From positions 1 to 19,426 of the forward strand of contig JBJOID010000074.1 of NCBI GenBank assembly GCA_046047315.1: a DNA stretch of 19,426 bases. The letters are read 5' to 3'. The stretch's first letter is position 1, and each line of letters starts with the position of its first letter. Below the pieces are notes generated by a model that worked only from the letters and a program-made list of their open reading frames with translations, made no database searches and was not told where the DNA came from. Below are positions 7,435-15,176 of the stretch, piece by piece. This DNA is from WGMK01 sp046047315. GTDB lineage: Bacteria; Hydrogenedentota; Hydrogenedentia; Hydrogenedentales; JAEUWI01. Made by a program: the position numbers and the translations under genes.

Positions 7435-7815
7435 ATGCGCAATGAATTCACGGTGATTATCGAGCAGGACGAAGACTGGTACATCGGGTACTGTCTCGAA
7501 GTGCCCGGCGCCAACGGTCAAGGCCAGACCGTGGACGAGTGCAAGCAGAGCGTGACCGACGCCATCGCGCTTATCCTCGAGGATCGCCGCGAAGACGCGC
7601 TTCGTGGCGTGCCAGAAAATGCCCGCCGCGAAGTCGTCGTCGTCGAGTCAAGAGGGAAGCGCTGCTCAAGGTGCTTCGGCACGCAGGTTGCTGTCTCAAG
7701 CGCGAGGGAAGCGCCCATTCGCTTTTGTGGAATCCAGTCACTGGCGTCTCCCAAGCGGTTCCAAGGCACGCTGAAATCCGCGGGAATCTTGCACGCAAGA
7801 TCATTCGAGAATTGA
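7435..7815 (+). CDS. hicB: HicB-family antitoxin, read through into an out-of-family tail
   Basis: Residues 1-71 are a complete small HicB antitoxin: MRNEFTVIIEQDEDWYIGYC, then an LEVPGANGQGQT loop and the helix around ALILEDRREDAL. This partial RNase H-like fold binds and inhibits HicA. Relatives that I recall end at the VVVE motif found here at residues 68-71. Codon 72 is TCA (7648-7650) where a TGA would be expected, so the frame continues for another 55 residues to a TGA at 7813-7815. That tail is read in the wrong frame across the toxin gene and looks like nothing (Arg, Ser and Cys rich). The start is ATG 7435 with GGAG at 7423-7426. The antitoxin domain may still fold, but the tail could disturb it or the operator binding. 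A base-calling error would give the same picture. Confidence 0.8.
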   Translation: MRNEFTVIIEQDEDWYIGYCLEVPGANGQGQTVDECKQSVTDAIALILEDRREDALRGVPENARREVVVVESRGKRCSRCFGTQVAVSSAREAPIRFCGIQSLASPKRFQGTLKSAGILHARSFEN

Positions 7816-7835
7816 CGGAACCCTCCAAAGAATAA
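7647..7835 (+). pseudogene. hicA: HicA-family toxin lacking a start codon
   Basis: The frame 7647-7835 encodes a complete 62-residue HicA-like mRNA interferase with the double-stranded-RNA-binding fold. KREALLKVLRHAG forms the first helix. REGSAHSLLWNP carries the catalytic histidine (H24). AVPRHAEIRGNLARKIIREL matches the family C-terminus. The first codon is GTC, not a start. If C7649 were G it would be GTG, and the same change would make the hicB stop TGA, giving the usual 4-nt GTGA overlap. The next in-frame start, GTG 7671, would remove most of helix 1. I therefore call it silenced or N-terminally truncated, with sequencing error as the main alternative. Confidence 0.75.
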
Positions 7836-7882
7836 TTGATGCCAAGTTGCGATCTATTGGACGCGACATACAACAGCAATCA

Positions 7883-7916
7883 AAACCCCCGACGCGAGTT
7901 ATCGCTCCGGGGGTTT
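7883..7916. terminator. Bidirectional hairpin terminator after hicA
   Basis: AAACCCCCG (7883-7891) pairs perfectly with CGGGGGTTT (7908-7916). Inside, GCGA (7894-7897) pairs with TCGC (7902-7905) around a GTTA loop. The T-tracts are short on both strands (TTTCTCG on plus, TTTTGATTG on minus). It lies between hicA and the convergent surface-protein gene and can serve both. Confidence 0.7.
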
Positions 7917-7948
7917 CTCGTCTACAGATTATGTAACGGACTCTTAAA

Positions 7949-9757
7949 TCACACGCCAAACATCTTCCACACCCCCGCCAGCAGCATGGCCATCGCCGCC
8001 AACCCGAAAACAAGAAGATCGCCGAGCAGCTTGTCCAGCGACTCATCCATGCGCTCCACGCAGGCGCAGCCCGGCGGCGGCGCAATCGCGCCCGCGGCCA
8101 GCAGTTCCGCATCACTCAGCCCCCCGTCGCCGTTCACGTCGATCTGAAGGAAGGCCTCCTCGTTCACGCTAAGCCCCGCCGCCGCGATCTCCTCCCGGCT
8201 CAGCAGGCCGTCCCCATTCACATCGGCCGACCTCCGTTGCACGTAGATGGACTGCGCCACCTCCGCCAGCGGAACCGGCTCGCCCTCCGCGCTTCCTTCG
8301 TCGTCGCCCTCGGGCGCTCCCTCGCCTTCCTCCATCCCCTCAGGCTCGCCTTCCTCCACCGGGTCGGCATACCGCATGATCACCACGCGCGGCGGGCGCG
8401 CGCCGGTCAGGTCGATGGCGCCAAGGAAAGCCTTCTCCTCCGTGGCCGCCGCCACCCCCGCAAACAGCATCCCCTCCAGTTCCTCGCCCACCTCCACGCG
8501 CTCCGGCGTCAGCCGCCCCGTGTCCAGCCGCAGCAGCGGAAACTCGAAGCGGTCGGTGATCTCACCGGAAGCCGTGGCCGAGATGTCCACGAAGTAAGCG
8601 CTTGATCCCGCCGAAAGCAGCGGCCCCGGAAACTTGCCAAAGATGTTCAGCTGGTTCAGGTTCACCAGCGTGCCGCCGGAGTATAGAAACAGGTCGCGCC
8701 GCCCCACCAGCGGCGGCCCCGCCATGACCAGCCGCCCGTCGAAGGGCAGCAGGTACGAGATCGGTTGCTCCGTAATCAGCTCCGCCTTGGCCTCGCTGCC
8801 GCCCTCCGGTGCATGGCGATAGAAATACCAGAACGGATAACGCTCAAAAGAAAACACCAGCGCCCCGTCAATCAGCCCCAGGAAGGGCGGCTCGAATCCC
8901 GTCGTCGCGTTTCCCCGGAAGGCCGACACCTCCTTGTTGTCCAGCCCCGCACCCGCCTTGCCCGGAAACGGCGCGGTCGCCACAAAGGTTTCCTGCCGCG
9001 TGCCCCGCGCACTCCCGTCCGTGCTCCACAGTTCCAGCGGCTTCGACGCCGAATCGCTCGCCAGGAAATAGATCCGGAAATCCCTCAGGAAAACCCGCAG
9101 CGTGCGCCGGTTCACCGAATCGCGAAAGTTGATCCCGGACACGATGCTCCGCGCGCCCCCCGTCACCCCGATGCGGTAGAAGTCCCGGCCAAGCGACGTG
9201 AAATAGACATACGGCTCCAGTGTTGTCAGGTTCTCCGGCAGGATGCCCGTGGCGATCTCCACCGTGCCATCCGGGGTCCCGTCGCTGCGCCACAGTCCCG
9301 AACGCGCCGTTGTCGTGGCCCAGGCCGACAGAAACACCAGGTCTCCTGCACAGGCAAGCTCGCGCGGAATCAGGCCCTCGAAGTCGCGCAGGCGCGTTAC
9401 CGTGTCGGTCGACGGGGTGTACTTCCAAAGCGTGCCGAAATAACTCAGCAAGGGCGCCGACAAGAAGTAGATGTCCGGCCCGTTTACCAAGACTTCACGG
9501 ATGTTGAGCGGCGCCCGCCCATCCGGCACCACCGCCACCGCGCGCGTCGCCCCCGTCTCGCCATCCACATGGATGAGCTTGGCCGATCGCTCCGCCGCCA
9601 CGCGCACGCCATAGTAGAGGTCGTCGTCAAAGAGCACAAAGCTCTTCAGGTTGTCGCTGTTCAGCGGGGCTTCCACCGACAGGAAGGTCTCCGCCCGGGC
9701 GGCGGACGCGGCCAACATCATCACGGCCGCCAGCAAAGTGATTTGAATGCCCTTCAT
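7949..9757 (-). CDS. Cell-surface ELWxxDGT/EF-hand protein with C-terminal membrane anchor
   Basis: This 602-residue protein has a Sec signal peptide (MKGIQITLLA, cleavage near ARA-ET, residue 22). The body contains motifs of the ELWxxDGT type (GLWRSDGTPDGT, ELWSTDGSARGT), so a beta-propeller-like surface fold is likely. An acidic Gly/Glu/Pro linker lies at about residues 468-494. Two EF-hand or dockerin-like loops (DVNGDGLLS near 510, DVNGDGGLS near 537) suggest calcium binding. PPPGCAC and a last hydrophobic segment of about 20 residues (LLVFGLAAMAMLL) follow, ending in WKMFGV. Together these suggest attachment at the outer surface of a membrane. ATG 9757 is chosen over GTG 9778 because GGGAG lies 7 nt upstream and the signal peptide begins there. 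It follows mnmE on the same strand after an 88-nt gap. The specific function is unknown. Confidence 0.8.
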   Translation of the reverse strand: MKGIQITLLAAVMMLAASAARAETFLSVEAPLNSDNLKSFVLFDDDLYYGVRVAAERSAKLIHVDGETGATRAVAVVPDGRAPLNIREVLVNGPDIYFLSAPLLSYFGTLWKYTPSTDTVTRLRDFEGLIPRELACAGDLVFLSAWATTTARSGLWRSDGTPDGTVEIATGILPENLTTLEPYVYFTSLGRDFYRIGVTGGARSIVSGINFRDSVNRRTLRVFLRDFRIYFLASDSASKPLELWSTDGSARGTRQETFVATAPFPGKAGAGLDNKEVSAFRGNATTGFEPPFLGLIDGALVFSFERYPFWYFYRHAPEGGSEAKAELITEQPISYLLPFDGRLVMAGPPLVGRRDLFLYSGGTLVNLNQLNIFGKFPGPLLSAGSSAYFVDISATASGEITDRFEFPLLRLDTGRLTPERVEVGEELEGMLFAGVAAATEEKAFLGAIDLTGARPPRVVIMRYADPVEEGEPEGMEEGEGAPEGDDEGSAEGEPVPLAEVAQSIYVQRRSADVNGDGLLSREEIAAAGLSVNEEAFLQIDVNGDGGLSDAELLAAGAIAPPPGCACVERMDESLDKLLGDLLVFGLAAMAMLLAGVWKMFGV

Positions 9758-9791
9758 GCAGGAACTCCCGGCCGCCACGCCTTGCGGTCAG

Positions 9792-9815
9792 GCGACGCTA
9801 CCAAAGCGACGCTAC
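9792..9815. repeat. Short direct repeat downstream of mnmE
   Basis: GCGACGCTAC occurs twice, at 9792-9801 and 9806-9815, separated by CAAA. It lies in the 88-nt gap between mnmE and the surface-protein gene. It could be part of a dispersed intergenic repeat or a regulator site; with two copies this cannot be decided. Confidence 0.4.
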
Positions 9816-9845
9816 GCGATCAACGCCCGCCTTGGCCGGGCTTAT

Positions 9846-11246
9846 TCATTTGCCGATGCAAAAGTTCGCGAAGATGGCGCCAAGGATATCGTCCGGCGTG
9901 GTTTCCCCCGTGATCTCGCCCACCGCGTCGAGCGCTTCCTGCAGGTCCAGCGCAAGAAATTCGGGCGAGCGGGTGGTGTTCTCCAGCAGCCGCGCCACGC
10001 ACTCCTCCGCGCGTTGCAGGCTGTTCTTCTGCCGCAGCCGCGTCAACATCGGTTGCGAGGCGTCCTGGTTCAGTCCGCCCAGCAGCAGGGCGCCCAGCTG
10101 CTCTTCCAGTTCCGATATGCCCGCATTCGTCAGCGCCGACACCCTGCACTCGCAAGCGGGCCTCACCGGCAGCGTCAGCATGTCTGCCGTCTCCCCCGCG
10201 GCCGCAAGGTCCGCCTTGTTCCACACCAGCACCATGGGCGCCCCCAGCGCCGCCGCCTCCTTCATCAGCATCGCATCCTCATCGTGGAATCCTGTCGAGG
10301 CGTCCGCCACGAACAGCACCGCCTGCGCCTGACGCATCGCCTCGCGCGCCAGCGCGATGCCAAAGCGCTCCACCTCCGCGGTGGTCTCGCGCAGGCCGGC
10401 CGTGTCTATCAGGCGCACCGGCACCCCGCGCAGGTTGATGTATTCCTCGATGCGATCGCGCGTCGTGCCCGCATGGGCCGAAACAATCGCGCGGGCGTCG
10501 CGCAGCAGCGCGTTGAACAGGCTTGACTTGCCCACGTTGGGGCGGCCCGCTATCGTCACCGTCACCCCCTCGCGATAGAGGCGGCCCGCCTGCGCCGTGG
10601 CCAACAGCCGCCGCATATCTTCCCGCACCCCTCGCAGATCATCCACCAGCTCCGGCGTAACCAAGGCGGGCAGGTCGTCCTCGGGAAAATCCACCGCCGC
10701 CTCAATGCGGGCCAGTGCCTCGCGCAGGCGTTCCTTCATGCCGTGCAGCGCAGTCGAGAGCGCGCCCTTGCTCGCGGCCATCGCCGCCTGAAGGCCCGCC
10801 TCGGTGCGCGCGTGGATCTGGTCCAGCACCGCTTCCGCCTGCACCAGGTCGATGCGTCCATTGAGGAAGGCCCGCAGCGTGAATTCCCCCGGCCCCGCCA
10901 GCCGCGCTCCCTCGGCCAGGCAGGCCTCGAGTATCGCGTTCATCGGGCCCGCGCCGCCGTGGCCGCACAGCTCCACCACATCCTCGCGCGTGTAGGTGCG
11001 CGGTGCGCGCATCACGTGCGCCAGCACCTCGTCGATCACCGCCCCCGCACGCGACACATGCCCATGGTAGGAACGCCAGCCGCGCGTGGTCCGGATGTCG
11101 TACCCGCGCGAGGATTGAAAAATGCGCGCCGCAATCGCCAGCGATTCAGGCCCGCTTAAACGAACCATCCCCACGCCGCCCTCGCCGGGCGGGGTGGAGA
11201 TGGCAGCGATGGTGTCGGATACGTTGTAGGCCGAGCCCGCGCTCAA
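9846..11246 (-). CDS. mnmE: tRNA uridine-5-carboxymethylaminomethyl modification GTPase MnmE
   Basis: The 466-residue GTPase works with MnmG to install (carboxymethyl)aminomethyl groups on wobble U34 of certain tRNAs. The N-terminal tetrahydrofolate-binding domain starts DTIAAISTPPGEGGVG. The inserted G domain has GRPNVGKS (about 233-240), GTTRD, DTAG (about 280) and NKAD (about 341). The C-terminus is the family FCIGK with its redox cysteine, so the protein looks complete. The start is TTG 11246, because any downstream ATG would cut into the conserved N-terminus. GAGG, which overlaps the jag stop codon, lies 7 nt before it, indicating translational coupling to jag. The usual neighbour mnmG is not downstream; the next gene is a surface protein. 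Confidence 0.97.
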   Translation of the reverse strand: MSAGSAYNVSDTIAAISTPPGEGGVGMVRLSGPESLAIAARIFQSSRGYDIRTTRGWRSYHGHVSRAGAVIDEVLAHVMRAPRTYTREDVVELCGHGGAGPMNAILEACLAEGARLAGPGEFTLRAFLNGRIDLVQAEAVLDQIHARTEAGLQAAMAASKGALSTALHGMKERLREALARIEAAVDFPEDDLPALVTPELVDDLRGVREDMRRLLATAQAGRLYREGVTVTIAGRPNVGKSSLFNALLRDARAIVSAHAGTTRDRIEEYINLRGVPVRLIDTAGLRETTAEVERFGIALAREAMRQAQAVLFVADASTGFHDEDAMLMKEAAALGAPMVLVWNKADLAAAGETADMLTLPVRPACECRVSALTNAGISELEEQLGALLLGGLNQDASQPMLTRLRQKNSLQRAEECVARLLENTTRSPEFLALDLQEALDAVGEITGETTPDDILGAIFANFCIGK

Positions 11247-11255
11247 GGAGGCGCC

Positions 11256-12476
11256 TCAGTCGCCGAAGGCGCCGGCGTCCACCTCGGTGTCGCGGTCATT
11301 GCGCTTCGGGCGTGGACGAACCCGGCGGTTGCTGCGCGAGCCGCCCCGGCCGCCGCCCGAGCGCGGGGCGTTGCCCTGCGACGAACCGCCCGAGGGACCC
11401 TTGATGGCCACCGCGCCCTCGCCAGCCGGGCTGATCACCACGCTGCGGTACAGCGCCTCGCCCTGGCTGTAGGTGCGCACCCGGTCGTCTTCCTGCAAAG
11501 TCACATGGATGATGCGGCGCTCCTGCGGGCTCATCGGTTTCAGGCGCACGCTGCGGCCCGAGTCGATCGCCTTGGCCGCCATGTCGCGGGCCAAATCCTG
11601 GAGCGATTCACGCCGGCGATCCAGATAACCCTCCACATCCACCACCACGCGCTCGAGGCTCTCGCCGTCGTCCGACTGCGAGATCATCCGGTTGATGAGA
11701 TACTGCATCGCGCCCAGCGTGGCGCCCTTGCGGCCAATCAGCAGCGCCCCGTGCGGGCTCTTCACTTCCAGCCGCGCCCCGTTCTCGCCATCGCGCTTGA
11801 AGGCCACCTCGGCCTCGATGCCCATGTGCTCAATGATGGTGCTCAACAGCGCCGCCGCCTGCGCGCCCTGCTCGTCGGATATCTGCGCAAACGCCGCCTT
11901 GTCCTCGGTGGGCGCCGGCTTCGGCGGGCGTTCCTCCCGCGCGGGCCGCTCGGCGCGCGGCGCACGTTCCTCGCGGGGCGGGCGCTGCTGATCGCCGCGG
12001 TTCCGCTCGTTGCGGTCGCGGTTGCCGGGGCGGCGGTCATCGCGCTCGGGGCGCGGTCCGCGCTCCTTGGTGTCCTTCTCGCGCGCGGCCGGTTGCGCCG
12101 GGCGCTCGCCCTGCTGCTTCGGCCGCTCCTCGCGCTTGTCGCGGTTGTTGCGGCCGCCCCGCTCGCGATTGTCGCGCTCGCGGTTCTCGCGCGGCTTCTG
12201 CTCGTCGCGTGTCTCCCGCTTCTCCTTCTCCTCGCGGCGCGGTTCATTGCTGCGCTCGCGCTGGCCGCCCCGGGGCTCGTTCCGGTTCGGCCGCTCATGA
12301 TCCTTCGCCACCGTCACCTGCACCTTCACCGGACGCGCGCCCAGCCCAAACAGGCCGCGGCTGCCCTCGTCCAAAATCTTGATGTCGTCCACTTCATACA
12401 TCTCAACGCCAAGCTCGGCGAGGGCCTTCGCAATGGCCTCTTCGCGCGTCGGCGCGGTCGTCTGCACCTGTCTCAT
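11256..12476 (-). CDS. khpB: Jag/KhpB RNA-binding protein with long charged linker
   Basis: The 406-residue protein has the Jag N-terminal domain (residues 1-55, ending DEGSRGLFGLGARPVKV). A low-complexity linker of about 135 residues, rich in Arg, Glu, Asn, Asp and Pro, follows at about 57-193. A KH domain (about 205-285) carries the GRKG loop, and an R3H domain lies at about 286-355 (RRESLQDLARDMA, then PMSPQERRIIH). The last 45 residues are a Gly/Arg/Ser tail with GGGRGG. KhpB proteins bind many RNAs and affect cell elongation and division in Gram-positive bacteria; the gene very often follows yidC, as here. The start is ATG 12476 with GGGAG about 10 nt upstream, 43 nt after yidC. Linker and tail are unusually long for the family and may promote RNA-protein assemblies. 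Confidence 0.93.
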   Translation of the reverse strand: MRQVQTTAPTREEAIAKALAELGVEMYEVDDIKILDEGSRGLFGLGARPVKVQVTVAKDHERPNRNEPRGGQRERSNEPRREEKEKRETRDEQKPRENRERDNRERGGRNNRDKREERPKQQGERPAQPAAREKDTKERGPRPERDDRRPGNRDRNERNRGDQQRPPREERAPRAERPAREERPPKPAPTEDKAAFAQISDEQGAQAAALLSTIIEHMGIEAEVAFKRDGENGARLEVKSPHGALLIGRKGATLGAMQYLINRMISQSDDGESLERVVVDVEGYLDRRRESLQDLARDMAAKAIDSGRSVRLKPMSPQERRIIHVTLQEDDRVRTYSQGEALYRSVVISPAGEGAVAIKGPSGGSSQGNAPRSGGGRGGSRSNRRVRPRPKRNDRDTEVDAGAFGD

Positions 12477-12519
12477 GCGATCCAGTCTCCCTTTGGGTGC
12501 GCCCTCAATCCGGGGCGGG

Positions 12520-14457
12520 TTATGGGCGGCGGTCCTTGCCCTTGGCCTCCGCGATCGACTTCTCCCGCTTCTCCTTGCGGGCCTCCTTCGCCAGCTCGCG
12601 TTTCTTGGCCTGGGCCCTGTTGTAGAAATGCTGGGGCTTGGCGGCCGCGGGGCCCGCCTTCTTCGCCTTCTTCTCGACGTCCACCTCGATGTCCACCAGC
12701 CGGATCACGTAGTTCTGGGCAATGCCCAGCACCGTGCTGGTGAGGATGTACAAGTTCAGGCCGCTCGCCATGTTGTAGCAGAGCACGCTGAAGAAGAACG
12801 GCATGATCCGCATCATCACCTGCTGCTGCGGGTTCATCGCCGTGGACTGCGGAGTGAAGGCCATGCTTGCGTACATGGCGAAGGCCATCAGGAAGGGCAG
12901 CAGGTTCACCGCGTCCAGTTCAAAGAAAATCATCGGTATCGAGAAGGGCAGATCAATCAGCCGATCCGGCGCGCTCAAGTCGTTAATCCAGCCCGCGAAG
13001 GGGGCATGCCGCAGCTCGAACGACGTGGCCAGCATGCGGTAAAGCGCGATGAACACCGGCATCTGCAGGAGCATCGGAAGGCAACCGCCCAGCGGGTTCA
13101 CCCCGCGCTCCTGGTAAAACGCCATCATCTTCTTCTGGAATTCCTCGGGATTGTCCTTGTATTCCTCCTTCAGTTTCTCCATTTCCGGAGCCAGCTTCTG
13201 CATCTTCTTCATGCTGATCATGCTCTTCCACGTCAGCGGGAACACGACCAGACGCACCACGATTGTCAGCAGGATAATCGCCACGCCGTAGTTGGCGAAG
13301 ATGTTGTTATGCATCCAGTTCAGCATCGTCAAGAGGAACTTGGCGAAGCTGTCCATGATGCTGAACCACTCGAAGAACTCAATCACCGAAGACAGCGAAG
13401 GCCACGCCTCGGCCAGGAAGGACTGCTGGTTCGGGCCCAGGTAGAGCGTGTATTCGCCCTCAAGCGTCGCCCCCGCCGGCACCTCGGTGCGCGGGAATCC
13501 GCAGCCCAGCGTCATCGCCTCCGGCATGCCCCGCACCCAGAAATCCGCGCCGTCGAATTCCGGCTTCATCGCCATCACGAAATAGGCCGTGCGTATCGCC
13601 GCCCATTCCGCGTTCGTCCGGCGCTCCGTGTAAAGCGAGCTCCCGGTCGGCGGCGTCAGGTCCGCCGTCGCGGTGCGCTCGTTCAGGCCGTCCACATGCC
13701 ACACGATCTTCTGCGGCATCATGGAGTTGGCCGCGTCCGCCGCATCCATCTGCGGTCCCCAAGTCAGGGCCATTGCCGCTTCCTTGGTGTCCAGGCCCAA
13801 GAGGCGCGGCGCGCTGCCCAGGTTCGTGTAGCGCACCTTGGTCCGCAGCACATGCAGCGCCTCGTCCATCGAGAACTGCTTCTCGATCCGCGCCTCGCCC
13901 GGGATCGTGATCGAGAAAGTCACCGAGCGGCCGTCCTCACCCGGCGCGGCATCCCAGCGGCGCAGGTTCAGCGCGTCGCCCAGGTAGTTCCCTGCGAAGC
14001 GCAGCCCCAGCGGATACTCCGCCTGCGAGGGCGGCAGCAGCGAGGCGTCGGGAATGAGGTCAACCGAGTCCACCCCGTTGTCGCCCAGCACCACCCGCGC
14101 CTGTTTCAGGCGGGAGCCCACCCGTGTAAAGGTCAATTCCAGCGCGCCGTTCAGCAGCACCACTTCATCGCCGGGCTCGGCCGTTTCCGCCACCGGCGGC
14201 AACTGGCCCGGGGTTGCCGTTGCGGCCGCATCGCCGCCGGGCGTGGGGGAGGAGGGGGGAGGCGTGACCGCCGTCGCCGCGCCATCGGCTGCCGGCGTCT
14301 GCGCGGCCTGTTGCTCGGCCGCCGCGGGGTCTGCCGGGGGCACCGGCTGCGGGCGGGGCATGAAGAAGTAACTCCACACCCCAATAAATACCAGCATGAT
14401 GGTCATGGCAATCAGCTGATTGCGCTGCATCTGCTTGTCGTTCTGGTCATCCAGCAA
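12520..14457 (-). CDS. yidC: Membrane protein insertase YidC
   Basis: The 645-residue insertase places proteins in the cytoplasmic membrane, alone or with SecYEG. It has an N-terminal membrane segment (about 13-33), a Pro/Ala-rich stretch and a large periplasmic domain (about 90-365), as in Gram-negative YidC. The conserved five-helix core follows, with the groove arginine near residue 400 (VVRLVVFPLTW), the charged hairpin KKMQKLAPEMEKLKEEY and NPLGGCLPMLLQMPVF. A strongly basic tail of about 50 residues may help dock ribosomes. The start is TTG 14457 with GGGAG 8 nt upstream; the next ATG (14430) has no ribosome binding site. A GC-rich palindrome (14474-14487) lies just upstream of that site and could form a small hairpin. 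Confidence 0.96.
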   Translation of the reverse strand: MLDDQNDKQMQRNQLIAMTIMLVFIGVWSYFFMPRPQPVPPADPAAAEQQAAQTPAADGAATAVTPPPSSPTPGGDAAATATPGQLPPVAETAEPGDEVVLLNGALELTFTRVGSRLKQARVVLGDNGVDSVDLIPDASLLPPSQAEYPLGLRFAGNYLGDALNLRRWDAAPGEDGRSVTFSITIPGEARIEKQFSMDEALHVLRTKVRYTNLGSAPRLLGLDTKEAAMALTWGPQMDAADAANSMMPQKIVWHVDGLNERTATADLTPPTGSSLYTERRTNAEWAAIRTAYFVMAMKPEFDGADFWVRGMPEAMTLGCGFPRTEVPAGATLEGEYTLYLGPNQQSFLAEAWPSLSSVIEFFEWFSIMDSFAKFLLTMLNWMHNNIFANYGVAIILLTIVVRLVVFPLTWKSMISMKKMQKLAPEMEKLKEEYKDNPEEFQKKMMAFYQERGVNPLGGCLPMLLQMPVFIALYRMLATSFELRHAPFAGWINDLSAPDRLIDLPFSIPMIFFELDAVNLLPFLMAFAMYASMAFTPQSTAMNPQQQVMMRIMPFFFSVLCYNMASGLNLYILTSTVLGIAQNYVIRLVDIEVDVEKKAKKAGPAAAKPQHFYNRAQAKKRELAKEARKEKREKSIAEAKGKDRRP

Positions 14458-14537
14458 GGCCGGGACTCCCGGGCGCGCCTGGGCGCGGGGTCATGGGGGA
14501 ACGGGGCGCGCGTGTCACGGAGGGAGGCTCGATTCGG

Positions 14538-14768
14538 CTAGGCCGTCCACTGGCCGGGCGGGGGTACGGGGTCGTGTCCGCCCTTGCAAAATGGCTGGCA
14601 ACGCAGGATTCGCCAAACGGCGAGCAAGGTTCCCTTGAAAACGCCATGGGCCTCGAGTGCCTCGATGGCGTATTGTGAGCAACTGGGAGTAAACCGGCAA
14701 TTCTGCCCCAGCCAAGGGGACACGAAATTCTGATAGAGCCGGATGCATGCCACAAACAGCCTAGCCAT
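14538..14768 (-). CDS. yidD: Membrane protein insertion efficiency factor YidD
   Basis: This 76-residue protein matches YidD throughout: MARLFVACIRLYQ, then SPWLGQNCRFTPSCSQYA with its three cysteines, EALEAHG, and RCQPFCKGGHDPVP near the end. YidD is a small membrane-associated helper that improves YidC-dependent insertion. ATG 14768 is chosen because the family N-terminus begins there; the longer open frame upstream is only rnpA read in another frame. The start overlaps the end of rnpA by 8 nt, with GGAGG inside rnpA as ribosome binding site, so translation is probably coupled. The gene order rnpA-yidD-yidC is the classic arrangement. Confidence 0.95.
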   Translation of the reverse strand: MARLFVACIRLYQNFVSPWLGQNCRFTPSCSQYAIEALEAHGVFKGTLLAVWRILRCQPFCKGGHDPVPPPGQWTA

Positions 14769-15117
14769 CCTGAAGGCCTCCACGCTTGAACAGCTTGTGA
14801 AGGCTTTCCGCGCTCGCGGCGCCATCCAGCGCCGCCGCTCCCGGACGGGCCACCACCACCACTTCCGCCGCGCCGGTGAATTCATGCTGATGGAGCCGGA
14901 AGTATTCCCGTATCCGGCGCTTCACCCGGTTGCGCGCAACGGCATTGCCCACCTTGCGGCTCACCACCAACCCCAGCTTGCTGCCGGGCTCCTCCCTGCG
15001 GACCAGATAGCACACAAAGTGCCGCCCCACCTGTTTCTCGCCCTGCTCGAACACCCGCTGATATTCAGCGCGGGTGAGCACACGGCTGCTCCGGGGGAAC
15101 GTGTACCGGTCCGGCAC
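14761..15117 (-). CDS. rnpA: Ribonuclease P protein component
   Basis: This basic protein of 118 residues is the protein subunit of RNase P, which removes 5' leaders from tRNA precursors together with its RNA. The family features are TRAEYQRVFEQG near the N-terminus, KLGLVVSRKVGNAVARNR and the RNR-type motif RNRVKRRIRE (about residues 61-71), followed by variable Ala/Gly residues. The start is GTG 15117. GGAGGA lies about 12 nt upstream, a long but usable distance, and no better in-frame start is present. It follows rpmH after 59 nt and overlaps yidD. Confidence 0.95.
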   Translation of the reverse strand: MPDRYTFPRSSRVLTRAEYQRVFEQGEKQVGRHFVCYLVRREEPGSKLGLVVSRKVGNAVARNRVKRRIREYFRLHQHEFTGAAEVVVVARPGAAALDGAASAESLHKLFKRGGLQDG

Positions 15118-15176
15118 GCTTGCGCTAAGTCCTCCCTGGTTATCGGTTCAGTTGTAAGGTGTTACCTGGCAGCCTC

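Noticed and set aside
12379..14541. Long open frame on the plus strand across yidC
   Set aside because: It is antisense to a certain yidC gene. Its translation is His/Arg/Gln rich, as expected from the shadow of a GC-rich gene, and it has no family match.
14538..14885. Longer version of YidD starting at 14885
   Set aside because: The extra 39 residues are rnpA sequence in another frame. YidD homology begins at ATG 14768, which has its own ribosome binding site.
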